From assembly GCF_001905665.1 (NCBI RefSeq), contig NZ_LIVX01000001.1, positions 62,001 to 126,000 on the forward strand: a stretch of 64,000 nucleotides of DNA, given 5' to 3'. Position 1 is the stretch's first letter; each line of letters opens with the position of its first letter. Under the pieces are notes generated by a model. That model was given only the letters and a program-made list of their open reading frames with translations. It made no database searches and was not told the DNA's origin. A program made the position numbers and the translations under genes. Shown one piece after another: positions 57,361-64,000 of this stretch. This stretch comes from Streptomyces sp. CB02261 (GTDB taxonomy: Bacteria; Actinomycetota; Actinomycetes; Streptomycetales; Streptomycetaceae).

Positions 57361-57699
57361 TCAGACGTTGAAGCCGAGCGCGCGGAGCTGCTCGCGGCCG
57401 TCGTCCGTGATCTTGTCCGGACCCCACGGGGGCATCCAGACCCAGTTGATCTTGAGCTCGTTGACGATGCCGTCCGTCGCGGACTTCGCCTGGTCCTCGA
57501 TCACATCGGTCAGCGGACAGGCCGCCGACGTCAGGGTCATGTCCAGCGTCGCGACGTTCGAGTCGTCGATGTGGATGCCGTAGATCAGGCCCAGGTTGAC
57601 CACGTCGATGCCCAGCTCGGGGTCGACGACGTCGTACAGCGCCTCGCGGACTTCTTCCTCGGAGGCCGGCTTCATCGTGGCCTCGGCGTTCTCGGTCAT
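57361..57699 (-). CDS. Metal-sulfur cluster assembly factor (SufT/DUF59 family)
   Basis: 112-residue MIP18/PaaD-like protein. It contains VREALYDVVDPELGIDVVNLGLIYGI, here covering residues about 16-42, MTLTSAACPLTD with the conserved Cys, and WVWMPPWGPDKITDDGREQLRALGF at the end. It assists maturation or transfer of Fe-S clusters. It is the last suf gene; its ATG overlaps the sufU stop by four bases. Confidence 0.92.
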   Translation of the reverse strand: MTENAEATMKPASEEEVREALYDVVDPELGIDVVNLGLIYGIHIDDSNVATLDMTLTSAACPLTDVIEDQAKSATDGIVNELKINWVWMPPWGPDKITDDGREQLRALGFNV

Positions 57700-58166
57700 G
57701 CCGACTTCCTCACAGACTTGTCGGAGTCTCCCAGCGCCTGGGCGGTCGCGTCCTTCCACGCCATCCAGCTGAGCAGCGCGCACTTCACACGGGCCGGGTA
57801 CTTGGAGACTCCGGCGAACGCGACCGCGTCCTCCAGGATCTCCTCCATCGCGTCGTCGGGCTCGATCTGGCCCTTGGACTGCATCAGCTCCAGGAAGGTG
57901 CCCTGGATCTTCTGCGCCTCGGCCAGCTCCTTGCCGACGAGCAGCTCGTTGAGGACGGAGGCCGAGGCCTGGCTGATGGAACAGCCCTGGCCCTCGTACG
58001 ACACGTCCTCGATCCGCGAGCCGTCGTACTTCACGCGGAGCGTGATCTCGTCGCCGCACGTCGGGTTGACGTGGTGCACCTCGGCGTCGCCGTCCCGAAG
58101 ACCGCGCCCGTGGGGGTGCTTGTAGTGGTCCAGGATGACGTCCTGGTACATCGAATCCAGCTTCAC
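57696..58166 (-). CDS. sufU: SufU-type Fe-S assembly sulfurtransferase
   Basis: 156-residue zinc-dependent partner of SufS that accepts its persulfide sulfur. The three ligand cysteines are in NPTCGDEITL, YEGQGCSISQAS and RVKCALLSW, with the nearby Asp retained. MYQDVILDHYKHPHGRG begins the fold as in SufU. It follows sufS by nine bases, as in other Gram-positive suf operons. Confidence 0.95.
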   Translation of the reverse strand: MKLDSMYQDVILDHYKHPHGRGLRDGDAEVHHVNPTCGDEITLRVKYDGSRIEDVSYEGQGCSISQASASVLNELLVGKELAEAQKIQGTFLELMQSKGQIEPDDAMEEILEDAVAFAGVSKYPARVKCALLSWMAWKDATAQALGDSDKSVRKSA

Positions 58167-58175
58167 GAGAATCCC

Positions 58176-59444
58176 CTACCCGAAGAAGTTCCGTACGTGC
58201 TCCAGACCAGCGACCAGGGCGTCGACCTCGGCCGGGGTGGAGTACAGATAGAACGACGCTCGCGTCGTCGCGGGAATTCCGTACCGCAGGCAGACCGGCC
58301 GCGCGCAGTGGTGACCGACCCGGACCGCGATGCCCTCTTCGTCGAGGACCTGGCCCACGTCGTGCGGGTGGATGTCGCCGAGCGTGAAGGAGATCGCGGC
58401 GCCGCGGTCCTCGGCCGTGGTGGGGCCGATGATCCGCAGGTCCGGGACCTCCTGGAGGCGTCGGACGGCGTACTCGGTGATCGCGTGCTCGTGGCGCGCG
58501 ATGTTCTCCATGCCGATCGCCGACAGGTAGTCCACGGCCGCGCCGAGGCCGACGGCCTGGGCGATCGGGGGCGTACCCGCCTCGAACTTGTGCGGGGCCG
58601 GCGCGTACGTCGAGGAGTGCATCGAGACGGTCTCGATCATCTCGCCGCCGCCGAGGAAGGGCGGCAGGTCCTCCAGGAGCTCCTGCCGTCCCCACAGCAC
58701 GCCGATGCCGGTCGGGCCGCACATCTTGTGGCCGGTGAAGGCCACGAAGTCGGCCTGGAGCGCCTGCACGTCCAGGACCATGTGCGGGGCCGCCTGCGAG
58801 GCGTCGATGCAGACGAGCGCACCGACCTCCTGGGCGCGGCGGATGATCGTCTCGACCGGGTTGACCGTGCCCAGCAGGTTCGAGACCAGCGTGAACGAGA
58901 CGATCTTGGTCTTCTCGGTGATGACCTCTTCGATGTTCGAGAGGTCGAGACGGCCGTCGTCGGTGAGGCCGAACCACTTCAGCTTCGCGCCCGTGCGCTG
59001 CGAGAGCAGCTGCCACGGCACGATGTTGGAGTGGTGCTCCATCTCCGTGATGGCGATCTCGGTCTCGTGGTCCACGCGGTAGGGCTCGTCGGCCCAGCCC
59101 AGCATGTTGGCCACCAGGTTGAGCGACTCCGAGGCGTTCTTGGTGAAGATCACCTCGTCGCGGCTCGGGGCGTTGATGAAGGCCGCGACCTTGTCACGGG
59201 CGCCTTCGTACAGCGCCGTCGCCTCCTCGGCGACCGTGTAGACGCCGCGGTGGACGTTGGCGTTGTGACGCTCGTAGTACGTGTTGAGCGCGTCGAGGAC
59301 CTGCCGCGGCTTCTGCGAGGTCGCCGCGGAGTCGAGGTACACGATCTTCTTGCCGTCGTGGACCACGCGATCCAGGAGCGGGAAGTCCTTGCGGATCGCC
59401 TCGGTGTCGAGGAGGCCGGAGAGCCCCTGATGGGCAGAAGTCAC
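58176..59444 (-). CDS. sufS: Cysteine desulfurase SufS
   Basis: 422-residue class V PLP enzyme that releases sulfur from cysteine as persulfide. The PLP Lys lies in AFTGHKMCGPTG and the cofactor Asp in CIDASQAAPH. The catalytic Cys lies in VGHHCARPVCLRYG, a short loop typical of SufS (group II). It begins four bases inside the sufC end, so the two are coupled. Confidence 0.96.
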   Translation of the reverse strand: MTSAHQGLSGLLDTEAIRKDFPLLDRVVHDGKKIVYLDSAATSQKPRQVLDALNTYYERHNANVHRGVYTVAEEATALYEGARDKVAAFINAPSRDEVIFTKNASESLNLVANMLGWADEPYRVDHETEIAITEMEHHSNIVPWQLLSQRTGAKLKWFGLTDDGRLDLSNIEEVITEKTKIVSFTLVSNLLGTVNPVETIIRRAQEVGALVCIDASQAAPHMVLDVQALQADFVAFTGHKMCGPTGIGVLWGRQELLEDLPPFLGGGEMIETVSMHSSTYAPAPHKFEAGTPPIAQAVGLGAAVDYLSAIGMENIARHEHAITEYAVRRLQEVPDLRIIGPTTAEDRGAAISFTLGDIHPHDVGQVLDEEGIAVRVGHHCARPVCLRYGIPATTRASFYLYSTPAEVDALVAGLEHVRNFFG

Positions 59445-60205
59445 GCGGATGCGCCACCCTTCACGTACTTGTCGTAGCCCTCGTTCTCCAGCACGTCGGC
59501 GAGCTCGGCGCCGCCGGACTCGGCGATGCGGCCGTTCGCGAAGACGTGCACGAAGTCGGGCTTGATGTAGCGCAGGATGCGCGTGTAGTGGGTGATCAGC
59601 AGCGTGCCGACCTCGCCGGTCTCGCGGACGCGGTTGACGCCCTCGGAGACGACGCGCAGGGCGTCGACGTCGAGGCCGGAGTCGGTCTCGTCGAGGATCG
59701 CGATCTTCGGCTTGAGGAGCTCCAGCTGGAGGATCTCGTGGCGCTTCTTCTCACCGCCGGAGAAGCCCTCGTTGACGTTGCGCTCGGCGAAGGCCGGGTC
59801 CATCTGGAGCTGCTCCATCGCGGACTTGACCTCCTTCACCCAGGTGCGCAGCTTGGGGGCCTCGCCGCGGACGGCGGTGGCGGAGGTGCGCAGGAAGTTG
59901 GAGACCGAGACACCGGGGACCTCGACCGGGTACTGCATGGCCAGGAAGACGCCGGCGCGGGCGCGCTCGTCGACCGACATCTCCAGGACGTCCTCGCCGT
60001 CGAGGGTGACGGTGCCGCCGGTGACCGTGTACTTCGGGTGGCCGGCGAGCGAGTACGCCAGGGTCGACTTGCCGGAGCCGTTGGGGCCCATGACGGCGTG
60101 GGTCTCGCCCTGCTTGATGGTCAGGTCGACACCCTTGAGGATCTCCCGGGGGCCGTTCTCGGCCTCGACGGAGACGTGCAGGTCGTGGATTTCAAGCGTT
60201 GCCAT
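59441..60205 (-). CDS. sufC: Fe-S assembly ATPase SufC
   Basis: 254-residue ABC ATPase of the SufBCD scaffold. Walker A is GPNGSGKSTL, the signature is GFSGGEKKRHE and Walker B is IAILDETDSGLD. The KKR after the signature and the LITHYTRIL switch are SufC features. It is soluble and drives scaffold opening for cluster building. The ATG at 60205 gives MATLEIHDLHV; the upstream extension is unsupported. Confidence 0.96.
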   Translation of the reverse strand: MATLEIHDLHVSVEAENGPREILKGVDLTIKQGETHAVMGPNGSGKSTLAYSLAGHPKYTVTGGTVTLDGEDVLEMSVDERARAGVFLAMQYPVEVPGVSVSNFLRTSATAVRGEAPKLRTWVKEVKSAMEQLQMDPAFAERNVNEGFSGGEKKRHEILQLELLKPKIAILDETDSGLDVDALRVVSEGVNRVRETGEVGTLLITHYTRILRYIKPDFVHVFANGRIAESGGAELADVLENEGYDKYVKGGASA

Positions 60206-60212
60206 GGGTGAC

Positions 60213-60530
60213 TCAGGACTCCTGGGTGACGGAGACGAGCACATCGTCCCCTTCGATCTTTACGGGGTATACGGGGACGGGGCGCGTCGCGGGAAGGCCG
60301 GAGGGCTTGCCGGTGCGGAGGTCGAAGCTGGACCCGTGCAGCCAGCACTCGATGGCGCAGTCCTCGACCTCGCCCTCCGAGAGGGAGACGTTCGCGTGCG
60401 AGCAGATGTCGTTGATCGCGTACACCTCGCCCTCGGTGTGGACGACCGACACCGGCGTGCCGTCGACCTCGACCCGCTTCGGGGTGTCGGCCTCCAGCTC
60501 GCTCAGTGCGCAGACTCGGACGAAGGCCAT
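60213..60530 (-). CDS. Rieske-type ferredoxin subunit within the suf operon
   Basis: 105-residue Rieske [2Fe-2S] protein. Ligands are Cys and His in DICSHANVSL and Cys and His in CWLHGSSFDL. It resembles the ferredoxin components of non-haem iron oxygenases. Position between sufD and sufC is common in actinobacteria and suggests electron supply to cluster assembly. Its ATG overlaps the sufD stop. Confidence 0.94.
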   Translation of the reverse strand: MAFVRVCALSELEADTPKRVEVDGTPVSVVHTEGEVYAINDICSHANVSLSEGEVEDCAIECWLHGSSFDLRTGKPSGLPATRPVPVYPVKIEGDDVLVSVTQES

Positions 60531-61711
60531 CAGACGGAGGCCTCCAGCTCGGCCTCGATCTTGGCGAGAAGGCGCTCCTGGACGTCCGGCAGACCGATCT
60601 GCTGGACCAGCTCGGCGAAGAAGCCGCGGACGACGAGGCGACGGGCCTCGATCTGCGGGATACCGCGGGACATCAGGTAGAAGAGCTGCTCGTCGTCGAA
60701 GCGACCGGTGGCCGAGGCGTGACCGGCGCCGGCGATCTCGCCGGTCTCGATCTCCAGGTTCGGCACGGAGTCGACCCGGGCGCCGTCCGTGAGGACCAGG
60801 TTCCGGTTGAGCTCGTACGTGTCGGTGCCCTCGGCCGCGGCCTGGATGAGCACGTCACCGATCCAGACGGCGTGCGCGCCCTGGCCCTGCAGCGCGCCCT
60901 TGTACGCCACGTTGGACTTGCAGTGCGGGGTGTTGTGGTCGACCAGGAGGCGGTGCTCCTGGTGCTGGCCGGCGTCGGTGAAGTAGAGGCCGAAGAGCTC
61001 GGCCTCGCCGCCGGGGGCCGCGTACGCCACGCGCGGGTGGATGCGGACGACGTCGCCGCCGAAGGTGACGACGACCGACTTGAAGGAGGCGTCGCGGCCG
61101 ACCAGGGCGTTGTGCTGGGCGACGTGGACGGCCTTCTCGTCCCAGTCCTGGACGGAGACGACGGTCAGCTTGGCGCCGTCACCGAGGACGTAGTCGACGT
61201 TGGCGGCGAGCACCGCGTCACCGGTGTGGTCGATGACCACGACGGCCTCGGCGAAGGCGCCGAGCTCGATCACCTGGTGGCCGAAGGCGACCCCGCCCTG
61301 GCCGTGCACCGCGATGCGGATCGGCTCGGTGAGGACGGTCTCCTTGGCGACGGTGACGACCGAGGCCTTCTCGAAGGAGGAGTACGCCTGGGCGGCGACG
61401 CGGTCGACGGGCGTGCCGGCCTTGCCGAGGCGCTCGTCGTCGCGGCCGACGGTCTCCACGGTGACGCCCTCGGGGGCTTCGATCTCGACCTTGACGCCCT
61501 CGCCGGAGGCGACGGCGGTGCCGTCGTGGAGGCCGCGCAGGCGCTCGAGCGGCGTGAACCGCCACTCCTCCTCGCGGCCGTGCGGGACGGGGAAGTCCGC
61601 GACGTCGAAGGACGGGGGCGCGCTCATGCGCGTGGCGACGGTGGACTCGGCGGCCACCGCGATCGAGCCGGCGGTGGTGGAACCCGCCGGGATGTTCTGA
61701 GCCTCAGCCAT
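60530..61711 (-). CDS. sufD: Fe-S assembly scaffold protein SufD
   Basis: 393-residue beta-helix scaffold partner of SufB. It includes EEWRFTPLERLRGL near the N-terminus, VVTFGGDVVRIHPRVAY, HKSNVAYKG-type sequence seen as HCKSNVAYKGAL, and a C-terminal [14 protein letters not shown] and RRLVVRGFFAELV. The His of the C-terminal region common in SufD is retained in GAGHASATG. It follows sufB with 69 bases between them. Confidence 0.95.
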   Translation of the reverse strand: MAEAQNIPAGSTTAGSIAVAAESTVATRMSAPPSFDVADFPVPHGREEEWRFTPLERLRGLHDGTAVASGEGVKVEIEAPEGVTVETVGRDDERLGKAGTPVDRVAAQAYSSFEKASVVTVAKETVLTEPIRIAVHGQGGVAFGHQVIELGAFAEAVVVIDHTGDAVLAANVDYVLGDGAKLTVVSVQDWDEKAVHVAQHNALVGRDASFKSVVVTFGGDVVRIHPRVAYAAPGGEAELFGLYFTDAGQHQEHRLLVDHNTPHCKSNVAYKGALQGQGAHAVWIGDVLIQAAAEGTDTYELNRNLVLTDGARVDSVPNLEIETGEIAGAGHASATGRFDDEQLFYLMSRGIPQIEARRLVVRGFFAELVQQIGLPDVQERLLAKIEAELEASV

Positions 61712-61780
61712 GGCTGTCGTGTTGCTCTCTTCCTACGTAACTACGCAAAGACCAGGGGGGTACGGACGGCGGGGCGGCGA

Positions 61781-63196
61781 TCAGCCGACCGCACCCTCCA
61801 TCTGCAGCTCGATCAGCCGGTTGAGCTCCAGGGCGTACTCCATCGGGAGTTCCTTGGCGATGGGCTCGACGAAGCCGCGGACGATCATCGCCATGGCCTC
61901 GAACTCGGTGAGGCCGCGGCTCATCAGGTAGAAGAGCTGGTCCTCGGAGACCTTGGAGACGGTGGCCTCGTGGCCCATGGAGACGTCGTCCTCGCGCACG
62001 TCCACGTAGGGGTACGTGTCGGAGCGGGAGATCGTGTCGACGAGCAGCGCGTCGCAGAGCACGTTGGACTTGGCGCCCGGGGCACCCTCGCCGATCTCGA
62101 TGAGACCGCGGTAGGAGGTGCGGCCGCCGCCTCGCGCCACCGACTTGGAGACGATGTTGGAGGAGGTGTTCGGGGCCATGTGGACCATCTTGGCGCCGGC
62201 GTCCTGGTGCTGGCCCTCGCCCGCGAAGGCGATGGACAGGGTCTCGCCCTTGGCGTGCTCGCCCATCAGGTAGACGGCCGGGTACTTCATGGTGACCTTG
62301 GAGCCGATGTTGCCGTCGACCCACTCCATGGTGGCGCCCTCGTAGGCGACGGCGCGCTTGGTCACCAGGTTGTAGACGTTGTTCGACCAGTTCTGGATGG
62401 TCGTGTAGCGGCAGCGGCCGCCCTTCTTGACGATGATCTCGACGACGGCGCTGTGCAGCGAGTCCGAGGAGTAGATCGGGGCGGTGCAGCCCTCGACGTA
62501 GTGGACGTAGGCGTCCTCGTCGACGATGATCAGCGTCCGCTCGAACTGGCCCATGTTCTCCGTGTTGATACGGAAGTAGGCCTGGAGCGGGATCTCGACG
62601 TGCACGCCCTTCGGCACGTAGATGAACGAGCCGCCGGACCACACGGCCGTGTTCAGGGAGGCGAACTTGTTGTCGCCGACCGGGATGACGGTGCCGAAGT
62701 ACTCGCGGAAGAGCTCCTCGTGCTCCTTCAGCGCGGTGTCGGTGTCGACGAAGATGACGCCCTGCTCCTCCAGGTCCTCGCGGATCTGGTGGTAGACGAC
62801 CTCGGACTCGTACTGGGCGGCGACACCGGCGACGAGGCGCTGCTTCTCGGCCTCGGGGATGCCGAGCTTGTCGTACGTGTTCTTGATGTCCTCCGGCAGG
62901 TCCTCCCAGGACTCGGCCTGCTTCTCGGTGGACCGCACGAAGTACTTGATGTTGTCGAAGTCGATGCCGGAGAGGTCGGAGCCCCAGGTCGGCATGGGCT
63001 TCTTGCCGAAGAGCCGCAGACCCTTGAGACGCAGCTTCAGCATCCACTCGGGCTCGTTCTTCTTCGAGGAGATGTCGCGGACGACGTCCTCGTTGAGGCC
63101 ACGCTTGGCGGTGGCACCGGCCGTGTCGGAGTCGGCCCAGCCGTACTCGTACCGACCCAGGCCCTCAAGCTCGGGGTGGCTGATCTCGGTGGTCAT
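61781..63196 (-). CDS. sufB: Fe-S assembly scaffold protein SufB
   Basis: 471-residue core scaffold that holds the nascent cluster. It shows [24 protein letters not shown]-type sequence seen as [36 protein letters not shown] with the conserved Cys, [20 protein letters not shown], and [19 protein letters not shown]. It is the first structural gene, starting in a four-base overlap with the SufR gene. Confidence 0.97.
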   Translation of the reverse strand: MTTEISHPELEGLGRYEYGWADSDTAGATAKRGLNEDVVRDISSKKNEPEWMLKLRLKGLRLFGKKPMPTWGSDLSGIDFDNIKYFVRSTEKQAESWEDLPEDIKNTYDKLGIPEAEKQRLVAGVAAQYESEVVYHQIREDLEEQGVIFVDTDTALKEHEELFREYFGTVIPVGDNKFASLNTAVWSGGSFIYVPKGVHVEIPLQAYFRINTENMGQFERTLIIVDEDAYVHYVEGCTAPIYSSDSLHSAVVEIIVKKGGRCRYTTIQNWSNNVYNLVTKRAVAYEGATMEWVDGNIGSKVTMKYPAVYLMGEHAKGETLSIAFAGEGQHQDAGAKMVHMAPNTSSNIVSKSVARGGGRTSYRGLIEIGEGAPGAKSNVLCDALLVDTISRSDTYPYVDVREDDVSMGHEATVSKVSEDQLFYLMSRGLTEFEAMAMIVRGFVEPIAKELPMEYALELNRLIELQMEGAVG

Positions 63197-63918
63197 GCGG
63201 GGTTCCTCCCGGCGGTACTGGCGGATGCTGATGGGGTGGCCTGTGGGGCGCTGTGCGGGATGAACGTGGTGCAGACGCCGTCACCATGCGCGATGGTGGC
63301 CAGGCGCTGGACGTGTGTTCCCAGGAGGCGGGAGAAGAACTCCGTCTCCGCCTCGCACAGCTGTGGGTACTGCTCGGCGACGTGGGCGACCGGGCAGTGG
63401 TGCTGGCAGAGCTGCTCGCCGACCGGCGCGTTCCGCGCAGTGGCAGCGTACCCGTCCGCCGTCAGGGCCTTGGCGAGCGCCTCGGTCCGCTGCGCGGGCT
63501 CGGCCGCCTCCACGGCTTCGCGGTAGGCGTCGCCCTGGGCCTCGATCCGGTCGCGGGCGAAGGCCGCGACGGCCGCCTCCCCGCCGGCGTTCCGCTCGAT
63601 CCAGCGGAGCGCCTCGACGGCGAGGGAGTCGTACGACTGGTCGAAGGCGTCCCGGCCGCAGTCGGTGAGCGCGAAGACCTTCGCGGGGCGACCGCGGGCC
63701 CGGGTCCCGTAGACCCGCTTCTCCCGGGCTTCGACGACATTGTCGGCGACCAGCGAGTCGAGGTGGCGGCGGACGGCCGCCTGGGTGAGGCGGAGCCGCC
63801 CGGCCAGATCGGCGACGGTCGACGGCCCGTGGTCCAGGATCGACCGCGCGACCCGGTTGCGTGTGGAACGCTCACGGGTCGCGAGTTCCTCCACAGGAGC
63901 CGCGCCAACGTTTTTCAC
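63193..63918 (-). CDS. sufR: SufR-type Fe-S cluster-sensing repressor of the suf operon
   Basis: 241-residue regulator. The N-terminal winged helix ([46 protein letters not shown]) is followed by a cluster-binding region with cysteines in [22 protein letters not shown] and a later GVCTTF. The cluster-bound form is expected to repress the operon when clusters are plentiful. The GTG start lies inside the operator at 63918-63931 and no ribosome site precedes it, so the message may be leaderless. The ending [18 protein letters not shown] is disordered. Confidence 0.94.
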   Translation of the reverse strand: MKNVGAAPVEELATRERSTRNRVARSILDHGPSTVADLAGRLRLTQAAVRRHLDSLVADNVVEAREKRVYGTRARGRPAKVFALTDCGRDAFDQSYDSLAVEALRWIERNAGGEAAVAAFARDRIEAQGDAYREAVEAAEPAQRTEALAKALTADGYAATARNAPVGEQLCQHHCPVAHVAEQYPQLCEAETEFFSRLLGTHVQRLATIAHGDGVCTTFIPHSAPQATPSASASTAGRNPA

Positions 63919-63931
63919 AACGCCATTGTTG
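63918..63931. promoter_or_regulatory. SufR operator CAAC-N6-GTTG
   Basis: CAAC-GCCATT-GTTG matches the known SufR recognition pattern. It overlaps the last base of the GTG start codon and the proposed -10 element, as expected for autorepression of the whole operon. Confidence 0.88.
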
Positions 63932-63954
63932 CGTAATTAATCTCGGACTGACAA
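63925..63954 (-). promoter_or_regulatory. Likely suf operon promoter
   Basis: On the minus strand TTGTCA (63949-63954) and AACAAT (63925-63930) are 18 bases apart, placing a start point at or very near the sufR GTG. The remaining bases to 64000 show no gene. Confidence 0.55.
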
Positions 63955-64000
63955 GCGGCGTCCACGGCGTGGGCGGTGCCGTGCGTCACTCAGGTAAGGC

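Noticed and set aside
60506..63526. 1006-codon plus-strand frame
   Set aside because: Complete antisense of sufD, sufB and sufR, whose own frames have clear family motifs.
1..64000. Secondary-metabolite cluster, prophage or integrative element
   Set aside because: No synthase, integrase, transposase, tRNA attachment site or phage structural gene was found; the variable genes look like ordinary accessory content.

Overview
This window reads as a core-to-accessory stretch of a Streptomyces chromosome. The DNA is very GC-rich and coding frames have strong third-position G/C. GTG and TTG starts, ATGA/GTGA-coupled genes and LAETG sortase anchoring are common, and several families are typical of the genus. 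The order cobalamin genes, SCO1860-type LAETG protein, siderophore-interacting protein, then dapD and suf further along resembles the S. coelicolor core. That comparison is from memory and was not computed.

Layout: 1-8.2 kb holds late cobalamin genes (cobD end, cobQ, a fused AAA/VWA cobalt-chelatase subunit, cobO, cobB, a ZIP metal transporter, a CobE-like segment and cobC). 8.4-13.2 kb holds a LAETG surface protein and an iron-box region from which a siderophore-interacting protein diverges from an acylase plus siderophore-type acetyltransferase pair. 13.2-20.7 kb holds an amidohydrolase, two PLP aminotransferases, a DsbA-like protein, a GNAT, and a GlxA regulator divergent from an MFS pump. 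20.7-21.3 kb is a collapsed pseudogene pair. 21.4-27.5 kb holds an aldehyde dehydrogenase divergent from IclR, a cupin, and a membrane protein/histidine kinase/response regulator operon. 27.6-34.6 kb holds a penicillin-binding protein, a small membrane protein and two coupled multi-sensor SpoIIE phosphatases. 34.7-38.0 kb is a uronate oxidation locus followed by a gutted SDR gene. 38.2-48.0 kb holds AraC, TerD, ACC deaminase with a TTA-containing GntR regulator, a PhoX phosphatase behind a PHO-box-like element and a minisatellite, an acidic unknown protein and a secreted endonuclease/phosphatase. 48.0-57.3 kb holds an ABM protein, GNAT, dapA, a small secreted protein, a near-perfect six-repeat propeller-like protein, dapD, two TetR circuits and a membrane protein. 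57.3-64 kb is the complete suf iron-sulfur operon, led by its repressor SufR.

How genes work together: 1-8 kb makes adenosylcobalamin intermediates. Udh, KdgD and the distant aldehyde dehydrogenase could form an oxidative uronate route to 2-oxoglutarate, but no aldarate dehydratase is visible here. DapA and DapD serve lysine/diaminopimelate synthesis. The suf genes build Fe-S clusters under SufR.

The most unusual items are the six-repeat protein, whose repeats 4 and 5 appear identical at the DNA level; the head-to-head pseudogene pair that has lost both 5' halves; the open frame joining CobE-like and CobC sequence; the iron-controlled intracellular acylase pair; and the GntR gene with a TTA fourth codon inside a 33-bp palindrome. 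No rRNA, tRNA, CRISPR array, insertion sequence or prophage was seen.
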